This document shows, piece after piece, positions 40,721 to 51,574 of a DNA stretch of 64,000 nt. Positions within the stretch are counted from its first letter, which is position 1. The number at the start of each line of letters is the position of its first letter. Made by a program: the position numbers and the translations under genes. A model generated the notes under the pieces. It saw only the letters and a program-made list of their open reading frames with translations, was not told the origin of the DNA and ran no database searches. The stretch is taken from NCBI RefSeq assembly GCF_010729105.1, contig NZ_AP022573.1, positions 2,418,001 through 2,482,000 of the forward strand. The letters are read 5' to 3'. The stretch is from Mycobacterium saskatchewanense (GTDB lineage Bacteria > Actinomycetota > Actinomycetes > Mycobacteriales > Mycobacteriaceae).

Positions 40721-41782
40721 GTGTCGCGACTGACTCGGTTGGGCTACATCGACATCCGCCGGACGGCGAATCCGGTGCGGCGCAAGGTGCGCTCGCGTGG
40801 CGTCCCGCCGGCGTTGGCGGACAACGAGATTTTCTATACCGAGAACCCGACCGAGGCCATGCGACTGCTCGCCAAGGCCCTGGCACCGTTGTCGTTACAG
40901 ATCGGGCACGACGACGTCGCGGGGTTTGCTGCCACCATGCACGGCGTCCGGCTGCGGAACGTCAGCATGCTGTACCTCGACCTGCACGTCGCAGCCACCG
41001 TCGACGTGCCCATGCTCGGGCAGTACTTCGGCGTGCACATGCCGATGAACGGCCGCGCGTTCGTCAATCACCGTGGCCGCGCCTTCGAAGCCAACACGAT
41101 CCGGGCGTTGGTGACCAGCCCCGGCGAGGCGTTGCGGGTGGCGTTCGACCACGACTCCCCACACCTACTGATCCGGATCGAACAGCGGGCGATGGCCGCC
41201 CACCTGACGCGGTTGCTGGGTCGCAGCCTCAACAAGCCACTGGAGTTCGAGCCCGATTTCGACCTGGCGAGCGAGGCCGCGATGCGGTGGCACACCGCCG
41301 TTCAACTGATCCACAGCGAGGTGTTCCACCCCGGATCGCTGATCCAGCGGGGCCAGGGCATCGGCGCGATCGAGGAACTGGTGATGAGCACCCTGTTGCA
41401 GCTACAACCGTCCAACTATCACGAGGAGATCCTGCAACCGGCCCAACCCGATCCGCGGCGGGCTGTTGTGCACGACGCCATGGACTACATCGACGACCAT
41501 CTGGCCGAGCGCATCACGATGGAACGCCTCGCCAAGGCGGTGCACATGAGCGTTCGGTCCATCCAGCAGGGTTTCCGCGAGGAGCTGAACATGACGCCCA
41601 TGACGTACGTTCGCGAGCGCCGGCTGGAGCGGGTGCACGAGGAACTCATGGACGCGATGCCCGCCGACGGGGTCACCGTCACCGCCGTCGCCGAGCGATG
41701 GGGTTTCAACCACCTCGGCAGCTTCGCGGTGGAATACCGAAAACGGTGGGGCGAGTCGCCGTCGGACACGTTGCGGCGTTGA
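40721..41782 (+). CDS. AraC-family transcriptional regulator
   Basis: A 353-residue regulator. Residues about 60-220 look like the AraC-binding-like (cupin_6) domain, with VDVPMLGQYFGVHMPMNGRAF. Residues 250-353 hold two HTH motifs: MERLAKAVHMSVRSIQQGF and VTVTAVAERWGFNHLGSFAVEYRKRWGESPS. The GTG at 40721 is the best upstream start; ATG 40858 would lose much of the first domain. It is divergent from the hydrogenase operon and convergent with cbbR, so it most likely controls the hydrogenase genes. The inducer is unknown. Confidence 0.87.
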   Translation: MSRLTRLGYIDIRRTANPVRRKVRSRGVPPALADNEIFYTENPTEAMRLLAKALAPLSLQIGHDDVAGFAATMHGVRLRNVSMLYLDLHVAATVDVPMLGQYFGVHMPMNGRAFVNHRGRAFEANTIRALVTSPGEALRVAFDHDSPHLLIRIEQRAMAAHLTRLLGRSLNKPLEFEPDFDLASEAAMRWHTAVQLIHSEVFHPGSLIQRGQGIGAIEELVMSTLLQLQPSNYHEEILQPAQPDPRRAVVHDAMDYIDDHLAERITMERLAKAVHMSVRSIQQGFREELNMTPMTYVRERRLERVHEELMDAMPADGVTVTAVAERWGFNHLGSFAVEYRKRWGESPSDTLRR

Positions 41783-41789
41783 CGCCGGC

Positions 41790-42692
41790 CTACGAGGCGC
41801 GGCGCACCGCGCTCACCTGGCGCCAGCCGAGCTCCCGATGCGACACCAGATGCCGGATCAGCAGCTCGGTGGCCATGGGCGGGGTGGGCTGGCTCACCAC
41901 GTGCCACGGGCGCTTGATCGGCGTCCCCGGCACGGGGAGCGCCACCAGGGTCCCCGTCTCCAGCTCGCGCCGCACCGCCTGCCGCGACACCAGCGTGACG
42001 CCCAGGCCCGCCACCGCCGCGGCCACGACCGCGCCATGGGATCCCAGCACCAGTTGCGGCGGTACGACGTCCAGGTCGTCGAGCAGCGTCATCAACGTCG
42101 ACCGAGTCCCCGAACCAGGTTCCCGCTGCAGCCAGGTCGCCGACGCCGGAATGAAGCCGTCGGCGAGGTCGGGCCGCCCGACCACGATCAGGGTGTTCGG
42201 GCTGACCGCGCGGACCCGGACCTTCGTGCGCAAGTCCTCGGGCGGCCGACCCGCGAACACCAGGTCGACCTCGTGTCGCGACAACATCGGCCAGACCGCA
42301 TTGCGGGCGGCCACCTCAACGTGCAGCACCACCCCGGGATGCTCCTCGCGAAACGACGCCAGCGCCGCCGGGATCAGCAATTCTCCGGCCGAGGTCACCG
42401 CCGCGAGCCGGATCGAGCCGTTCTCGGGATCCGCCTCGCCGCGCGCGGCCACGATGGCCTCGTCGTGCAAGCCGAGGATTCGGCGGGCGTACTCGACATA
42501 CCGCAACCCCGCGGGCGTCAACCGCACTCCCCTGCCGTGCCGGTCCACCAGCGTGATGCCGATGTCGTTGCTGAGCGCCCGCAGCGCCGAGGAGATCGAC
42601 GATTCACTGACGACCAGGCGTTCCGCGGCGCCGCGCACGGAACCGGTATCGGCCACCTCGACCAGCGCGCGCAGGCGGGCGTTCGTTGTCAT
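41790..42692 (-). CDS. LysR-type regulator, CbbR-like
   Basis: A 300-residue LTTR. Residues 1-60 are the winged HTH (VADTGSVRGAAERLVVSESSISSALRAL), and 88-295 the periplasmic-binding-like effector domain. Most CbbR genes are transcribed away from cbb operons; here the ATG at 42692 overlaps the cbbX stop (ATGA), making it the last gene of cbbL-cbbS-cbbX. The regulator level would then follow operon expression. CbbR proteins sense Calvin-cycle metabolites; the ligand is not visible from sequence. Identity as CbbR is by position, so other LTTR roles remain possible. Confidence 0.8.
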   Translation of the reverse strand: MTTNARLRALVEVADTGSVRGAAERLVVSESSISSALRALSNDIGITLVDRHGRGVRLTPAGLRYVEYARRILGLHDEAIVAARGEADPENGSIRLAAVTSAGELLIPAALASFREEHPGVVLHVEVAARNAVWPMLSRHEVDLVFAGRPPEDLRTKVRVRAVSPNTLIVVGRPDLADGFIPASATWLQREPGSGTRSTLMTLLDDLDVVPPQLVLGSHGAVVAAAVAGLGVTLVSRQAVRRELETGTLVALPVPGTPIKRPWHVVSQPTPPMATELLIRHLVSHRELGWRQVSAVRRAS

Positions 42693-43642
42693 GCGCTCTC
42701 CCGTGTGTCGAACACCCGACTCGCCAACAGGTCTACCGCCTCGATAGTGGTCAGGGCCGACAGCCCGACGGGCGTGTCGGCCTGCTCCAGCAGTCGCCGC
42801 GCGTGCCGAAGGCGCGCACGCTCCAGGGCGTTGCGCACGCTGCGCGCGTTGGCGAACCACGGCTGGTCGCGCCGCCGGTGCAGGTACTGGCGCAGCGCGC
42901 CGCGGGCTTCATCGGAAAATCGGTAGCCCAGGGCGGCGATCATCAGCCCGGCGATGTCCTCGAGTTCGCGGGTCGTGTAGTCCGGGAACGAGATGTGGTG
43001 GGCGATGCGGCTCTGCATCCCGGGGTTGGCCGAGAAGAACTGGTCCATCTTGTCGGCGTAGCCGGCCAGGATCACCACCAGGTCGTCGCGGTTGTTCTCC
43101 ATGACCTGCAGCAGGATCTCGATGGCCTCGCCGCCGTAGTCCCGCTCGTTCTCGGCCTTGTAGAGGTAATACGCCTCGTCGATGAAGAGCACGCCCCCCA
43201 TCGCCCGTTTGATGACGTCCTTGGTCTTGGGGGCGGTGTGGCCCACGTACTCGCCGACCAGGTCGTCGCGGGTGACCGAGACCAGATGGCCGCGCCGCAG
43301 GTAGCCAAGCCGGTGCAGCAGATCGGCCATCCGCATCGCGACGGTGGTCTTCCCGGTGCCGGGGTTGCCGGTAAAGCACATGTGCAGGGTGGGTTTCGGC
43401 GCCCGCAACCCGAAGCGCGCACGCGCGCGATCCACCAACAGCAGCGCCCCGATCTCGGCCACGCGGGTCTTAACGGGTGCCAAACCGACGAGGTCGTGGT
43501 CCAGCGCGGACAACACCTCGTCGACACCCGAATCGGCCCGCGCCGCCCCCAGGTCGACGACCGCTTCGTCGGGAAGGCGCTCACACTCCTTGGCAGTCCC
43601 CGACTCGGTTCCCGGGCGGTCGCCGAACGCGGTACGGGTCAC
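42689..43642 (-). CDS. cbbX: Red-type RuBisCO activase CbbX
   Basis: A 317-residue AAA+ protein. Walker A is GNPGTGKTT (92-100), Walker [11 protein letters not shown] (151-160), and sensor and arginine motifs follow. The aromatic pore loop, expected as a YVG-like motif, appears as [11 protein letters not shown] (131-141). CbbX pulls on the extended C-terminus of red-type RuBisCO large subunits to free inhibited sites. Its GTG at 43642 overlaps the cbbS stop (GTGA). The extra N-terminal 45 residues are variable. Co-occurrence with form IC RuBisCO is fully consistent. Confidence 0.94.
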   Translation of the reverse strand: MTRTAFGDRPGTESGTAKECERLPDEAVVDLGAARADSGVDEVLSALDHDLVGLAPVKTRVAEIGALLLVDRARARFGLRAPKPTLHMCFTGNPGTGKTTVAMRMADLLHRLGYLRRGHLVSVTRDDLVGEYVGHTAPKTKDVIKRAMGGVLFIDEAYYLYKAENERDYGGEAIEILLQVMENNRDDLVVILAGYADKMDQFFSANPGMQSRIAHHISFPDYTTRELEDIAGLMIAALGYRFSDEARGALRQYLHRRRDQPWFANARSVRNALERARLRHARRLLEQADTPVGLSALTTIEAVDLLASRVFDTRESA

Positions 43643-44064
43643 GGCGACCCGTACCGCCGGCCGACGGGCCGCTCGGTGGCGTAGGCCGAGGTGGTGTAGC
43701 CGATCCGGCGGTCGGCCCGCTCGGCGCGGTCCAGCCGGAAGCCGGGCTCTTCGGCGGGCCGGTTCACGATGAACGACAACGCGGTGGTCTGCCGGCCCAG
43801 GCTGGCGTCATACGCGTTAAGCCGCACGTAGCTGTTGGGATTGGCCGCCCGGCAGGCGTTCACCTCCAGCAAGACCCCGGCCGCGTCCTTGAGGTCGAAC
43901 ATCGGCAGGCCCCACATCTCCCAATAGATGTTCCGCGGGTGCGGGTCGTCGGTGAACTCCACCGACAGCGGCCACCCGTGCCCGAGCGCGTAGTCGATCT
44001 GCGCGGTGATTTCCTCGTCGGTGAAGTCGGGCAGGTAGGAAAAGGTGCCCTGGGTGATTCGCAT
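43639..44064 (-). CDS. cbbS: RuBisCO small subunit, form IC/ID type
   Basis: A 141-residue small subunit. It starts [19 protein letters not shown], the conserved opening of red-type small subunits, and contains [11 protein letters not shown] and [10 protein letters not shown]. The length and the C-terminal extension after [12 protein letters not shown] (about 35 residues) are those of form IC/ID, which forms the beta-barrel hairpin in the central channel. ATG at 44064 follows AGAGGAG. It is 63 bp downstream of cbbL in the same operon and overlaps cbbX. Confidence 0.95.
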   Translation of the reverse strand: MRITQGTFSYLPDFTDEEITAQIDYALGHGWPLSVEFTDDPHPRNIYWEMWGLPMFDLKDAAGVLLEVNACRAANPNSYVRLNAYDASLGRQTTALSFIVNRPAEEPGFRLDRAERADRRIGYTTSAYATERPVGRRYGSP

Positions 44065-44126
44065 GGTGCTCCTCTTGAGAATGTGGCGAGCCGCATCGCC
44101 CGCGATCGCCACGCGGACGGCGCGGG

Positions 44127-45630
<1,504 letters not shown>

Positions 45631-45733
45631 GCATTGCGGTTACCCCGCGGATCCACCTTGCGGGTGAGGCCGACGCGTCCGCGCCGCCCATACCGTGTGC
45701 GCACTCGCAAACACGAACCGGAGGGACCCACAC

Positions 45734-46732
45734 GTGCACGCATGCAGAGAGATCGCCGCGGCCATGACCGCGCCCGGCAAAGGCATCTTGGCCGCCGACG
45801 AGAGCGTCGCGACCATGTCCGCCCGTCTGAAGAAAGCGGGCGTCACTCCGACCGCGGACGGGCGGCGCACCTACCGCGAAATCCTGGTGACCACGCCCAA
45901 GCTGGCCGACGGCGTCTCAGGGATCATCTTCTGCGAGGAGACCCTGGGGCAGGTCTTGAGCGATGGAAGACCGTTCGCCCAGGCCGTACGCGAGTTGGGC
46001 ATGCTGCCGGGCGTCAAGGTGGACATCGGCGCCAAGCCGTGCCCCGGCCTGCCGGGTGAGACCGTCACGGAGGGGCTGGACGGGCTGCCCTCCCGTTTGG
46101 CCCGGTACGTGGAGATGGGCGCGGCCTTCGCCAAGTGGCGGGCGGTGTTCACCGTCACCGGCTCCACGCCGAGCTGGGGTGCGATCGCGTGCAACGCCAA
46201 CTCGCTGGCCCGCTACGCGGCGGCCTGCCAGGAGGCGGGCATCGTGCCGATCGTCGAACCCGAGGTCCTCATGACCGGCGACCACAGCCTCGCCCGCTGC
46301 GCGGAAGTGACCGCCGACGTGCACGCCGCGGTGCGTCAGCAGCTGGGCTTGCTACATGTGGACCTGGCCGGCATCGTGCTCAAACCGAACATGGTGATCG
46401 AGGGCGAAGACCACCCGAGCCCGGCGACGGCCGAAGAGGTCGCCAAGGCCACGGTCTCGGTGCTGCGGGCGTGGCCGGCCAACCTCGCCGGCGTCGCCTT
46501 TCTCTCGGGCGGGCAATCGCCGGCACGTGCCACCACGAACCTCACGGCACTGCAGGCGCACCGCACACCGTGGCCGTTGACGTTCTCGTTCGGGAGGGCC
46601 CTGGTGTCACCCGCGCTGGCGGCGTGGCGCGGCGACGAGACGAACATCGGGGCGGCGCACGAAGCGCTGTCGAGCCACCTGTCGGCCAACGCCGCCGCCG
46701 TGCGCCTGCGGCACCAGCTTCAGCCGGCCTGA
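45734..46732 (+). CDS. Class I fructose-bisphosphate aldolase
   Basis: A 332-residue class I (Schiff-base) aldolase. GKGILAADES, near the N-terminus, and IVLKPNMVIEG, with the Schiff-base lysine near 215, are the family marks; AFLSGGQS is the phosphate site. It joins triose phosphates to fructose or sedoheptulose bisphosphate in the Calvin cycle. Mycobacteria mostly rely on class II aldolase. GTG at 45734 is chosen because GGAGGG lies eight bases upstream; a GTG 13 codons earlier also reads in frame. Divergent from cbbL; convergent with the histidine kinase, 13-bp overlap. Confidence 0.93.
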   Translation: MHACREIAAAMTAPGKGILAADESVATMSARLKKAGVTPTADGRRTYREILVTTPKLADGVSGIIFCEETLGQVLSDGRPFAQAVRELGMLPGVKVDIGAKPCPGLPGETVTEGLDGLPSRLARYVEMGAAFAKWRAVFTVTGSTPSWGAIACNANSLARYAAACQEAGIVPIVEPEVLMTGDHSLARCAEVTADVHAAVRQQLGLLHVDLAGIVLKPNMVIEGEDHPSPATAEEVAKATVSVLRAWPANLAGVAFLSGGQSPARATTNLTALQAHRTPWPLTFSFGRALVSPALAAWRGDETNIGAAHEALSSHLSANAAAVRLRHQLQPA

Positions 46733-47946
46733 CCCGCACAACCCGGGCCGCCCAACGGGATGGTCACCACGACCGTGGTTCCCGACGCGGGCCCCGACGT
46801 CGCCGACCGCACGGTCAGCCGACCGCCCACCAGCTCCGCGCGTTCCGTCATCGAGAGCATTCCGTAGCTGGTGGGCGCCGGGCTCGACGACGCATCGAAT
46901 CCACGGATGCCGATTCCGTCGTCGGCCACTTCGAGCCGGGCCGTCCCGGCATCGACGGCGAACCGCACGGTCGCCGTCATCGCGCGCGAATGCTTGACAA
47001 CGTTCTGCAGGCACTCCTGCGCGATGCGGTACAGGGCCACCTCGACGTGCTCGGACAACCGGTCGTCGGCCAACTCCAGGTGCAGGTCCACCTCGGGAAT
47101 CGTTGCCGCCAGGCTGGCCAGGCCGCCCGCCAGGCCAAGGTCGTCGAGCACGGGCGGCCGCAGGCCACCGATGGCCGAACGGGCCTCCGCCAGGGTGAGG
47201 TCGACCAAGTCGCGGGCCTTTTCGAGCTGTTGACCGGCCTCGGCGGAGTCGTCGATGTCAACCGCGCGGGCCGCGGCGTCGAGCCGATAGCTCAGGCTGA
47301 CCAGCCGCTGGGAGATGCCGTCGTGGATGTCGCCGGCCAGCCGCCTGCGCTCGGATTCCTGCGCGGCGATCACCTGTTCGGCGAAGTTTCCGTGCACCCG
47401 CTCCCGGGCCGCCAGTTGCCGGTGCACGCGGGCCTGATCCACCGCGCCCGCCGTCAGCCGCCCGATGGCCAACAACAGCTGAATGTCGCGCTCGGTGAAG
47501 TCGCGGCGGGCCACGGTGTGCACGTTGAGCACGCCCACGAGGCGGCCCGACCCGGCCTCCATGGGTACCGACGCCATTGACGTGAAGTCGGAGCCGCGCA
47601 ACGCCGCGATCGGCAGATAGCGCGGGTCCTCGTCTTTGCCGCTGGTGATGACGACGGGTTCGCGCTGCCGGGCCACCCAGCCCGACACGCCCTCACCAAG
47701 TCCCAGGTGCACCTGGCCGATGTATTGATCGAAGGGCGGCGTCGCGCCGGCCAGGGTCAGCGAGGCGCCGGAGTCGTCGAGCACGTGCACGAAACAGACG
47801 TCGGATGCCGTCGCCGCAGTGATCAGCCGGGCCACCGCGGCGGCCACCGGCTCGACGGCCGGTCCGCTGCCGGTGGCGGCGATGATGTCGAGCAGCAGCG
47901 CGACTTCGCGGTCGGCGTCCACCAGACCCCGCACCGACCCCGTCAC
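46720..47946 (-). CDS. GAF-domain sensor histidine kinase (NarL/DevS class)
   Basis: A 408-residue cytoplasmic kinase. The GAF domain spans about 25-170 (GEGVSGWVARQREP, SVPMEAGSGRLVGVLNVHT). The HisKA_3 dimerisation helix has the phospho-accepting His208 in LAGDIHDGISQRL, and the HATPase domain ends SGTTVVVTIP. No membrane segment or PAS domain. GTG at 47946 overlaps the regulator stop (GTGA), so the two form one operon, regulator first. The GAF signal could be redox, gas or a metabolite. Its place between aldolase and epimerase genes suggests control of the autotrophic genes. Confidence 0.9.
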   Translation of the reverse strand: MTGSVRGLVDADREVALLLDIIAATGSGPAVEPVAAAVARLITAATASDVCFVHVLDDSGASLTLAGATPPFDQYIGQVHLGLGEGVSGWVARQREPVVITSGKDEDPRYLPIAALRGSDFTSMASVPMEAGSGRLVGVLNVHTVARRDFTERDIQLLLAIGRLTAGAVDQARVHRQLAARERVHGNFAEQVIAAQESERRRLAGDIHDGISQRLVSLSYRLDAAARAVDIDDSAEAGQQLEKARDLVDLTLAEARSAIGGLRPPVLDDLGLAGGLASLAATIPEVDLHLELADDRLSEHVEVALYRIAQECLQNVVKHSRAMTATVRFAVDAGTARLEVADDGIGIRGFDASSSPAPTSYGMLSMTERAELVGGRLTVRSATSGPASGTTVVVTIPLGGPGCAGQAG

Positions 47947-48623
47947 CGATAGATTCCCTCGCGCAGCGCCACGGCCACCGCGGCGGTGCGGTCGCTCACG
48001 CCCAGTTTGCGGTAAATGGAACGCAAGTGACTCTTGACCGTTTCGTCGCCGATGATGAGTTTGCTCGCGATGCCCCGGTTGGACAGTCCGGCGACCACGA
48101 ACGAGAGGATTTCGCTCTCGCGTTGGCTCAGCCCCTGCCTGGCGCCCGGCCAGAACTCGTCGCGCTGCAGCCGCGCGGCGGTGTCGACGGCCCGCGCCGC
48201 CAGGCCGGCATCGATGGCCGTCGACCCCCCGTGGACGTACTCGAGCTGCCGCACCAGCTCGTCGCTGCTGATGCCTTTCAGCAGATAGCCGGAGGCGCCG
48301 ACCCGCAGGGCCTGGAACAAGTACTGCTCGTCCTCGTACACCGAAAGCAGGATCACCTTGCTGGTCCGATTGCGTTCGCGGATGGTGCGGCAGAGGTCCA
48401 GTCCGCTCGCGCCCTGCATCCGCACGTCGCACAGGACGATGTCCGGCTGGAGGGCCCCGATCACCGTGAGGGCGTTTTCGGCGCCCACCGCCTCACCGAC
48501 AACCCGCACCCGGTTCTTGAACGACGCAAGCATGGCTTTGAGACCCTCGATGACCATTTCGTGGTCGTCGACCAATACCACTCGAACGGGTCCGGTAATC
48601 GGCGCTGCGGTGACCCCAATCAT
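47943..48623 (-). CDS. LuxR/NarL-family response regulator
   Basis: A 226-residue regulator. The receiver domain has the DD pair at 19-20 (VLVDDHE), the phospho-accepting Asp66 in VLCDVRM and Lys116 in SGYLLKG. The C-terminal LuxR HTH is LSQRESEILSFVVAGLSNRGIA and SVKSHLRSIYRKLG-like (here TVKSHLRSIYRKLG). ATG at 48623 is the best candidate, though the ribosome site is weak and an earlier in-frame start is possible. It is coupled to the GAF kinase and divergent from rpe-tkt. Targets unknown, but the adjacent palindrome is a likely one. Confidence 0.9.
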   Translation of the reverse strand: MIGVTAAPITGPVRVVLVDDHEMVIEGLKAMLASFKNRVRVVGEAVGAENALTVIGALQPDIVLCDVRMQGASGLDLCRTIRERNRTSKVILLSVYEDEQYLFQALRVGASGYLLKGISSDELVRQLEYVHGGSTAIDAGLAARAVDTAARLQRDEFWPGARQGLSQRESEILSFVVAGLSNRGIASKLIIGDETVKSHLRSIYRKLGVSDRTAAVAVALREGIYR

Positions 48624-48686
48624 GCGAACACGATAATGGCGATGCCGTACGCAGTCATCTCGTTTCATCGATCATGGGCGTCCCCC

Positions 48687-48718
48687 CGAATTTCCCCGCG
48701 TTGGGGGATCGAAATTCG
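48687..48718. promoter_or_regulatory. Inverted repeat between the two-component genes and rpe
   Basis: CGAATTTC (48687-48694) and GAAATTCG (48711-48718) are perfect 8-bp arms around a 16-bp centre that itself contains CCCC/GGGG pairing. The site is 64 bp upstream of the regulator start and 50 bp upstream of the rpe GTG, in the divergent promoter gap. It may be the binding site of the encoded response regulator. No sequence likeness to the cbbL palindromes. Confidence 0.45.
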
Positions 48719-48768
48719 CTTTAACGCCCCTAACCTGGCGGCCAGGTCCTGAAGGAAGGTGCTCAGCG

Positions 48769-49452
48769 GTGACCCCACTATTGGTCGCGTCGGTGCTGCC
48801 GGCCGACTTCGCCGAACTAGGTCGCGACGTCGCGGAGATCGAGCGGGCCGGCGTCGACCGCATCCAGTGGGATGTCATGGACGGCAAGTTCGTCCCCAAC
48901 CTCACCTTCGGTCCCGACGTGATCGCGGCCTGCCGCGACCGGGTCGCGATCGGCTTCGAGGCCCACCTGATGGTCGAAGATCCCGACGCCATGTTGCCGC
49001 GGTGGGTCGATGCGGGTTGTGAGGTGGTGATCGTGCACGCCGAGGCGTGTCGACACCTACACCGCACCCTGTCGAGCATCCGGGACCTCGGCGCCCGCGC
49101 CGGTGTGGCGCTCAACCCGGCTACCCCGCTGGCCGCGGTCCTCGACGTCCTGGACCTCACCGACCTGCTGCTCATCATGACGGTCAACCCGGGATTCGGC
49201 GGCCAGCGCTACCTGGCCGGCATGGAACCGAAGATAGCGGCGGCCCGAGCCGAAATCGACCGTCGCGCAATGCCTGTCGAGCTCGAGGTGGACGGCGGCA
49301 TCGGGCCCGAGACCATCACCGGTGCCGCGGCGGCCGGGGCCGACGTGTTCTGCGCCGGTTCGGCTCTGTTCGCCGGGCCGAGCATGACCGACCGCGCGAA
49401 CGCACTGCGCGCGGCCGCCCGCGAGACCAACGAAAGGCTGGTGCCACAGTGA
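48769..49452 (+). CDS. rpe: Ribulose-phosphate 3-epimerase
   Basis: A 227-residue TIM barrel interconverting ribulose and xylulose 5-phosphates. QWDVMDGKFVPNLTFGP holds the metal Asp and His-equivalent region, FEAHLMVEDP the second His, TVNPGFGGQ the phosphate loop and EVDGGIGPET the catalytic Asp. GTG at 48769 with GGAAGG upstream. Its stop overlaps the transketolase GTG (GTGA-type), so both are made together. Mycobacteria have a housekeeping rpe elsewhere; this copy sits with the cbb genes and presumably serves the cycle. Confidence 0.93.
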   Translation: MTPLLVASVLPADFAELGRDVAEIERAGVDRIQWDVMDGKFVPNLTFGPDVIAACRDRVAIGFEAHLMVEDPDAMLPRWVDAGCEVVIVHAEACRHLHRTLSSIRDLGARAGVALNPATPLAAVLDVLDLTDLLLIMTVNPGFGGQRYLAGMEPKIAAARAEIDRRAMPVELEVDGGIGPETITGAAAAGADVFCAGSALFAGPSMTDRANALRAAARETNERLVPQ

Positions 49453-51536
49453 GCGTCGCACCCAGAACGACGACCGGCCCCAACGCGGACCTGTCGTCCT
49501 CGGCAGGCCCGCCCGCCCGCACCGACGAACTGGACCGGCTCGCCATCAATACATTGCGGTTCCTTGCCGCCGACGGCGTCGAGGCCGCCAACAGCGGACA
49601 TCCCGGCCTGCCACTGGGCACCAGCGCGATCGCGTGGACGTTGTGGTCGCGCCACCTGCGCCACGACCCGGCGGACCCGCGCTGGCCGGACCGCGACCGC
49701 TTCGTGTTGTCCGCCGGCCACGGGTCGATGCTGCTGTATGGGCTGCTTCACCTCTTCGGCTACGACCTACCGCTCGGCCAACTGCGCAGATTCCGCCAAC
49801 TCGGTTCCCTGACCCCCGGGCACCCCGAGTACGGTCACACGCCGGGCGTCGAAACCACCACCGGCCCTCTGGGGCAAGGGATTGCGAACGCCGTCGGGAT
49901 GGCCCTGGCCGAGGAGCTGCTCGCCGCCAGGTGCAACACCGACGAACACACCGTGGTCGACCACCGCACCTGGGTGCTCGCCGGCGACGGCGACCTGATG
50001 GAGGGCATCAGCCACGAGGCCGCATCGCTCGCCGGGCGGCTGCGGCTGGGCAAGCTGATCGTCGTCTTCGACGACAACGACATCACCATCGACGGGCCCG
50101 CCTCACAAAGCTGCGCCGACGACGTCGAGGGCCGGTTCGCTGCCTACGGCTGGCGGGTGCTCAGTGTCGACGACGGCAACGATGTGCCTGCCCTGGACGG
50201 GGCGTTCACCGAGGCCGTCAGCGGGGACGGCAGGCCCACCTTCATCAGGGTGAAGACCACCATCGGCTTTGGCGCGCCCGGTGTCGAAGGAACCCCGCGC
50301 GCACACGGCAGCCCGCTGGGTGCCGAGGTGCTCGCTGCCATGCGCGCACGCCTGGACTGGCCCGACGAGCAGTTCCACGTGCCACTCGCCGTCCGGGCGA
50401 CGGCGGCAGTGGTGGCGGCGAGGGGCGCCGTGGCGCACACCCGATGGGCCCGGACGCACGCCGCGTGGCAGGTCGACCATCCGCAGCTGTCGGCTGACTT
50501 TCCGCTCGACACCATTCCCGAGTGCGACGACCCGTCGGTGCTGACGCCCCTGGCCGACGGCCTGGCTCCGGGCGGAAAGTCGGCTACCCGCAAGGCATCT
50601 GGGTCGGCTCTGACAGCGCTCGCCGCCGTCTATCCGGGGTTGGTGGGCGGGTCGGCCGACCTGGCGGCCTCGACCAACACCACGATTCCGGGCGGCGACG
50701 TCGGGCCGGGTGACTTCGGCGGACGGAATATTCACTTCGGAATCCGCGAGCACGCGATGGCGGCCGTCATGAACGGCATCGCCGTGCACGGAGGGTTAAG
50801 GCCGTTCGGTAGCACCTTCTTGGTGTTCGCCGATTACCTGCGGCCGGCCCTGCGTCTTTCGGCGCTGATGAGATTGCCCGTGGTGTATGTGTTCACGCAC
50901 GACTCGGTGCACGTCGGCGAGGATGGCCCCACGCATCAGCCGATCGAACAGCTGGAGTCGTTGCGCCTGATTCCGGGCCTCACCGTGTTGCGCCCGGCCG
51001 ACGCCGCGGAGACCGCGCTGGCCTGGCAACTGGCCGCCCTCAACACCGACGGGCCGACGGCCTTGGTGCTGAGCCGACAGGACCTGCCGACACTCGGCGG
51101 TGCCGGATTGGACGACACCCGCCACTACGGCATGCGGGTCGTGCGGCCGGTCACGGGCGCCGCTCAGGTGGTGCTGGCGGCCAGCGGCTCGGAGGTCGCG
51201 CTCGCCCTCGAAGCGGCCGATTTGCTTGAGCAGCATGGGATATCGTCGATCGTGATCTCCGTGATGTGGCGCGAACGCATCGCGGCCGCGCTCGACGCCG
51301 ACGACACCGAGCTGCCCGACCTGCCGGTCGTGTGGATCGAGGCGGGGGTGACCACCGGCTGGCGGGCAATCGCCAGGCCCTGGGACGCGGTGATCGGCGT
51401 CGAGCGTTTCGGTGAGAGCGGGCCGGGCCGCGAGGTGGCCGCGCACCTGGGTCTGACGGCGGCGGCGGTCGCCGCGGCGGCGTTGCGCAGTATCGCGCCG
51501 GCATCGAAGGTGATCGACGGCGCCGCGCGCAGTTGA
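49449..51536 (+). CDS. tkt: Transketolase
   Basis: A 695-residue thiamine diphosphate enzyme that moves two-carbon units in the regenerative part of the Calvin cycle. The ThDP motif GDGDLMEGISHEA and the later FDDNDITIDG are in the PP domain. SAGHGSMLLYGLLH is near 90. The Pyr domain has FGIREHAMAAVMNGIA with the catalytic Glu, and VFTHDSVHVGEDGPTHQP. GTG at 49449 overlaps the rpe stop; the long frame upstream is the antiphase of rpe. Complete length for the family. Convergent with hypE, 38 bp apart. Confidence 0.94.
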   Translation: MSVAPRTTTGPNADLSSSAGPPARTDELDRLAINTLRFLAADGVEAANSGHPGLPLGTSAIAWTLWSRHLRHDPADPRWPDRDRFVLSAGHGSMLLYGLLHLFGYDLPLGQLRRFRQLGSLTPGHPEYGHTPGVETTTGPLGQGIANAVGMALAEELLAARCNTDEHTVVDHRTWVLAGDGDLMEGISHEAASLAGRLRLGKLIVVFDDNDITIDGPASQSCADDVEGRFAAYGWRVLSVDDGNDVPALDGAFTEAVSGDGRPTFIRVKTTIGFGAPGVEGTPRAHGSPLGAEVLAAMRARLDWPDEQFHVPLAVRATAAVVAARGAVAHTRWARTHAAWQVDHPQLSADFPLDTIPECDDPSVLTPLADGLAPGGKSATRKASGSALTALAAVYPGLVGGSADLAASTNTTIPGGDVGPGDFGGRNIHFGIREHAMAAVMNGIAVHGGLRPFGSTFLVFADYLRPALRLSALMRLPVVYVFTHDSVHVGEDGPTHQPIEQLESLRLIPGLTVLRPADAAETALAWQLAALNTDGPTALVLSRQDLPTLGGAGLDDTRHYGMRVVRPVTGAAQVVLAASGSEVALALEAADLLEQHGISSIVISVMWRERIAAALDADDTELPDLPVVWIEAGVTTGWRAIARPWDAVIGVERFGESGPGREVAAHLGLTAAAVAAAALRSIAPASKVIDGAARS

Positions 51537-51574
51537 CAACCGGCCCGCCCGCCCGACCCGACATCAGCGACGGA

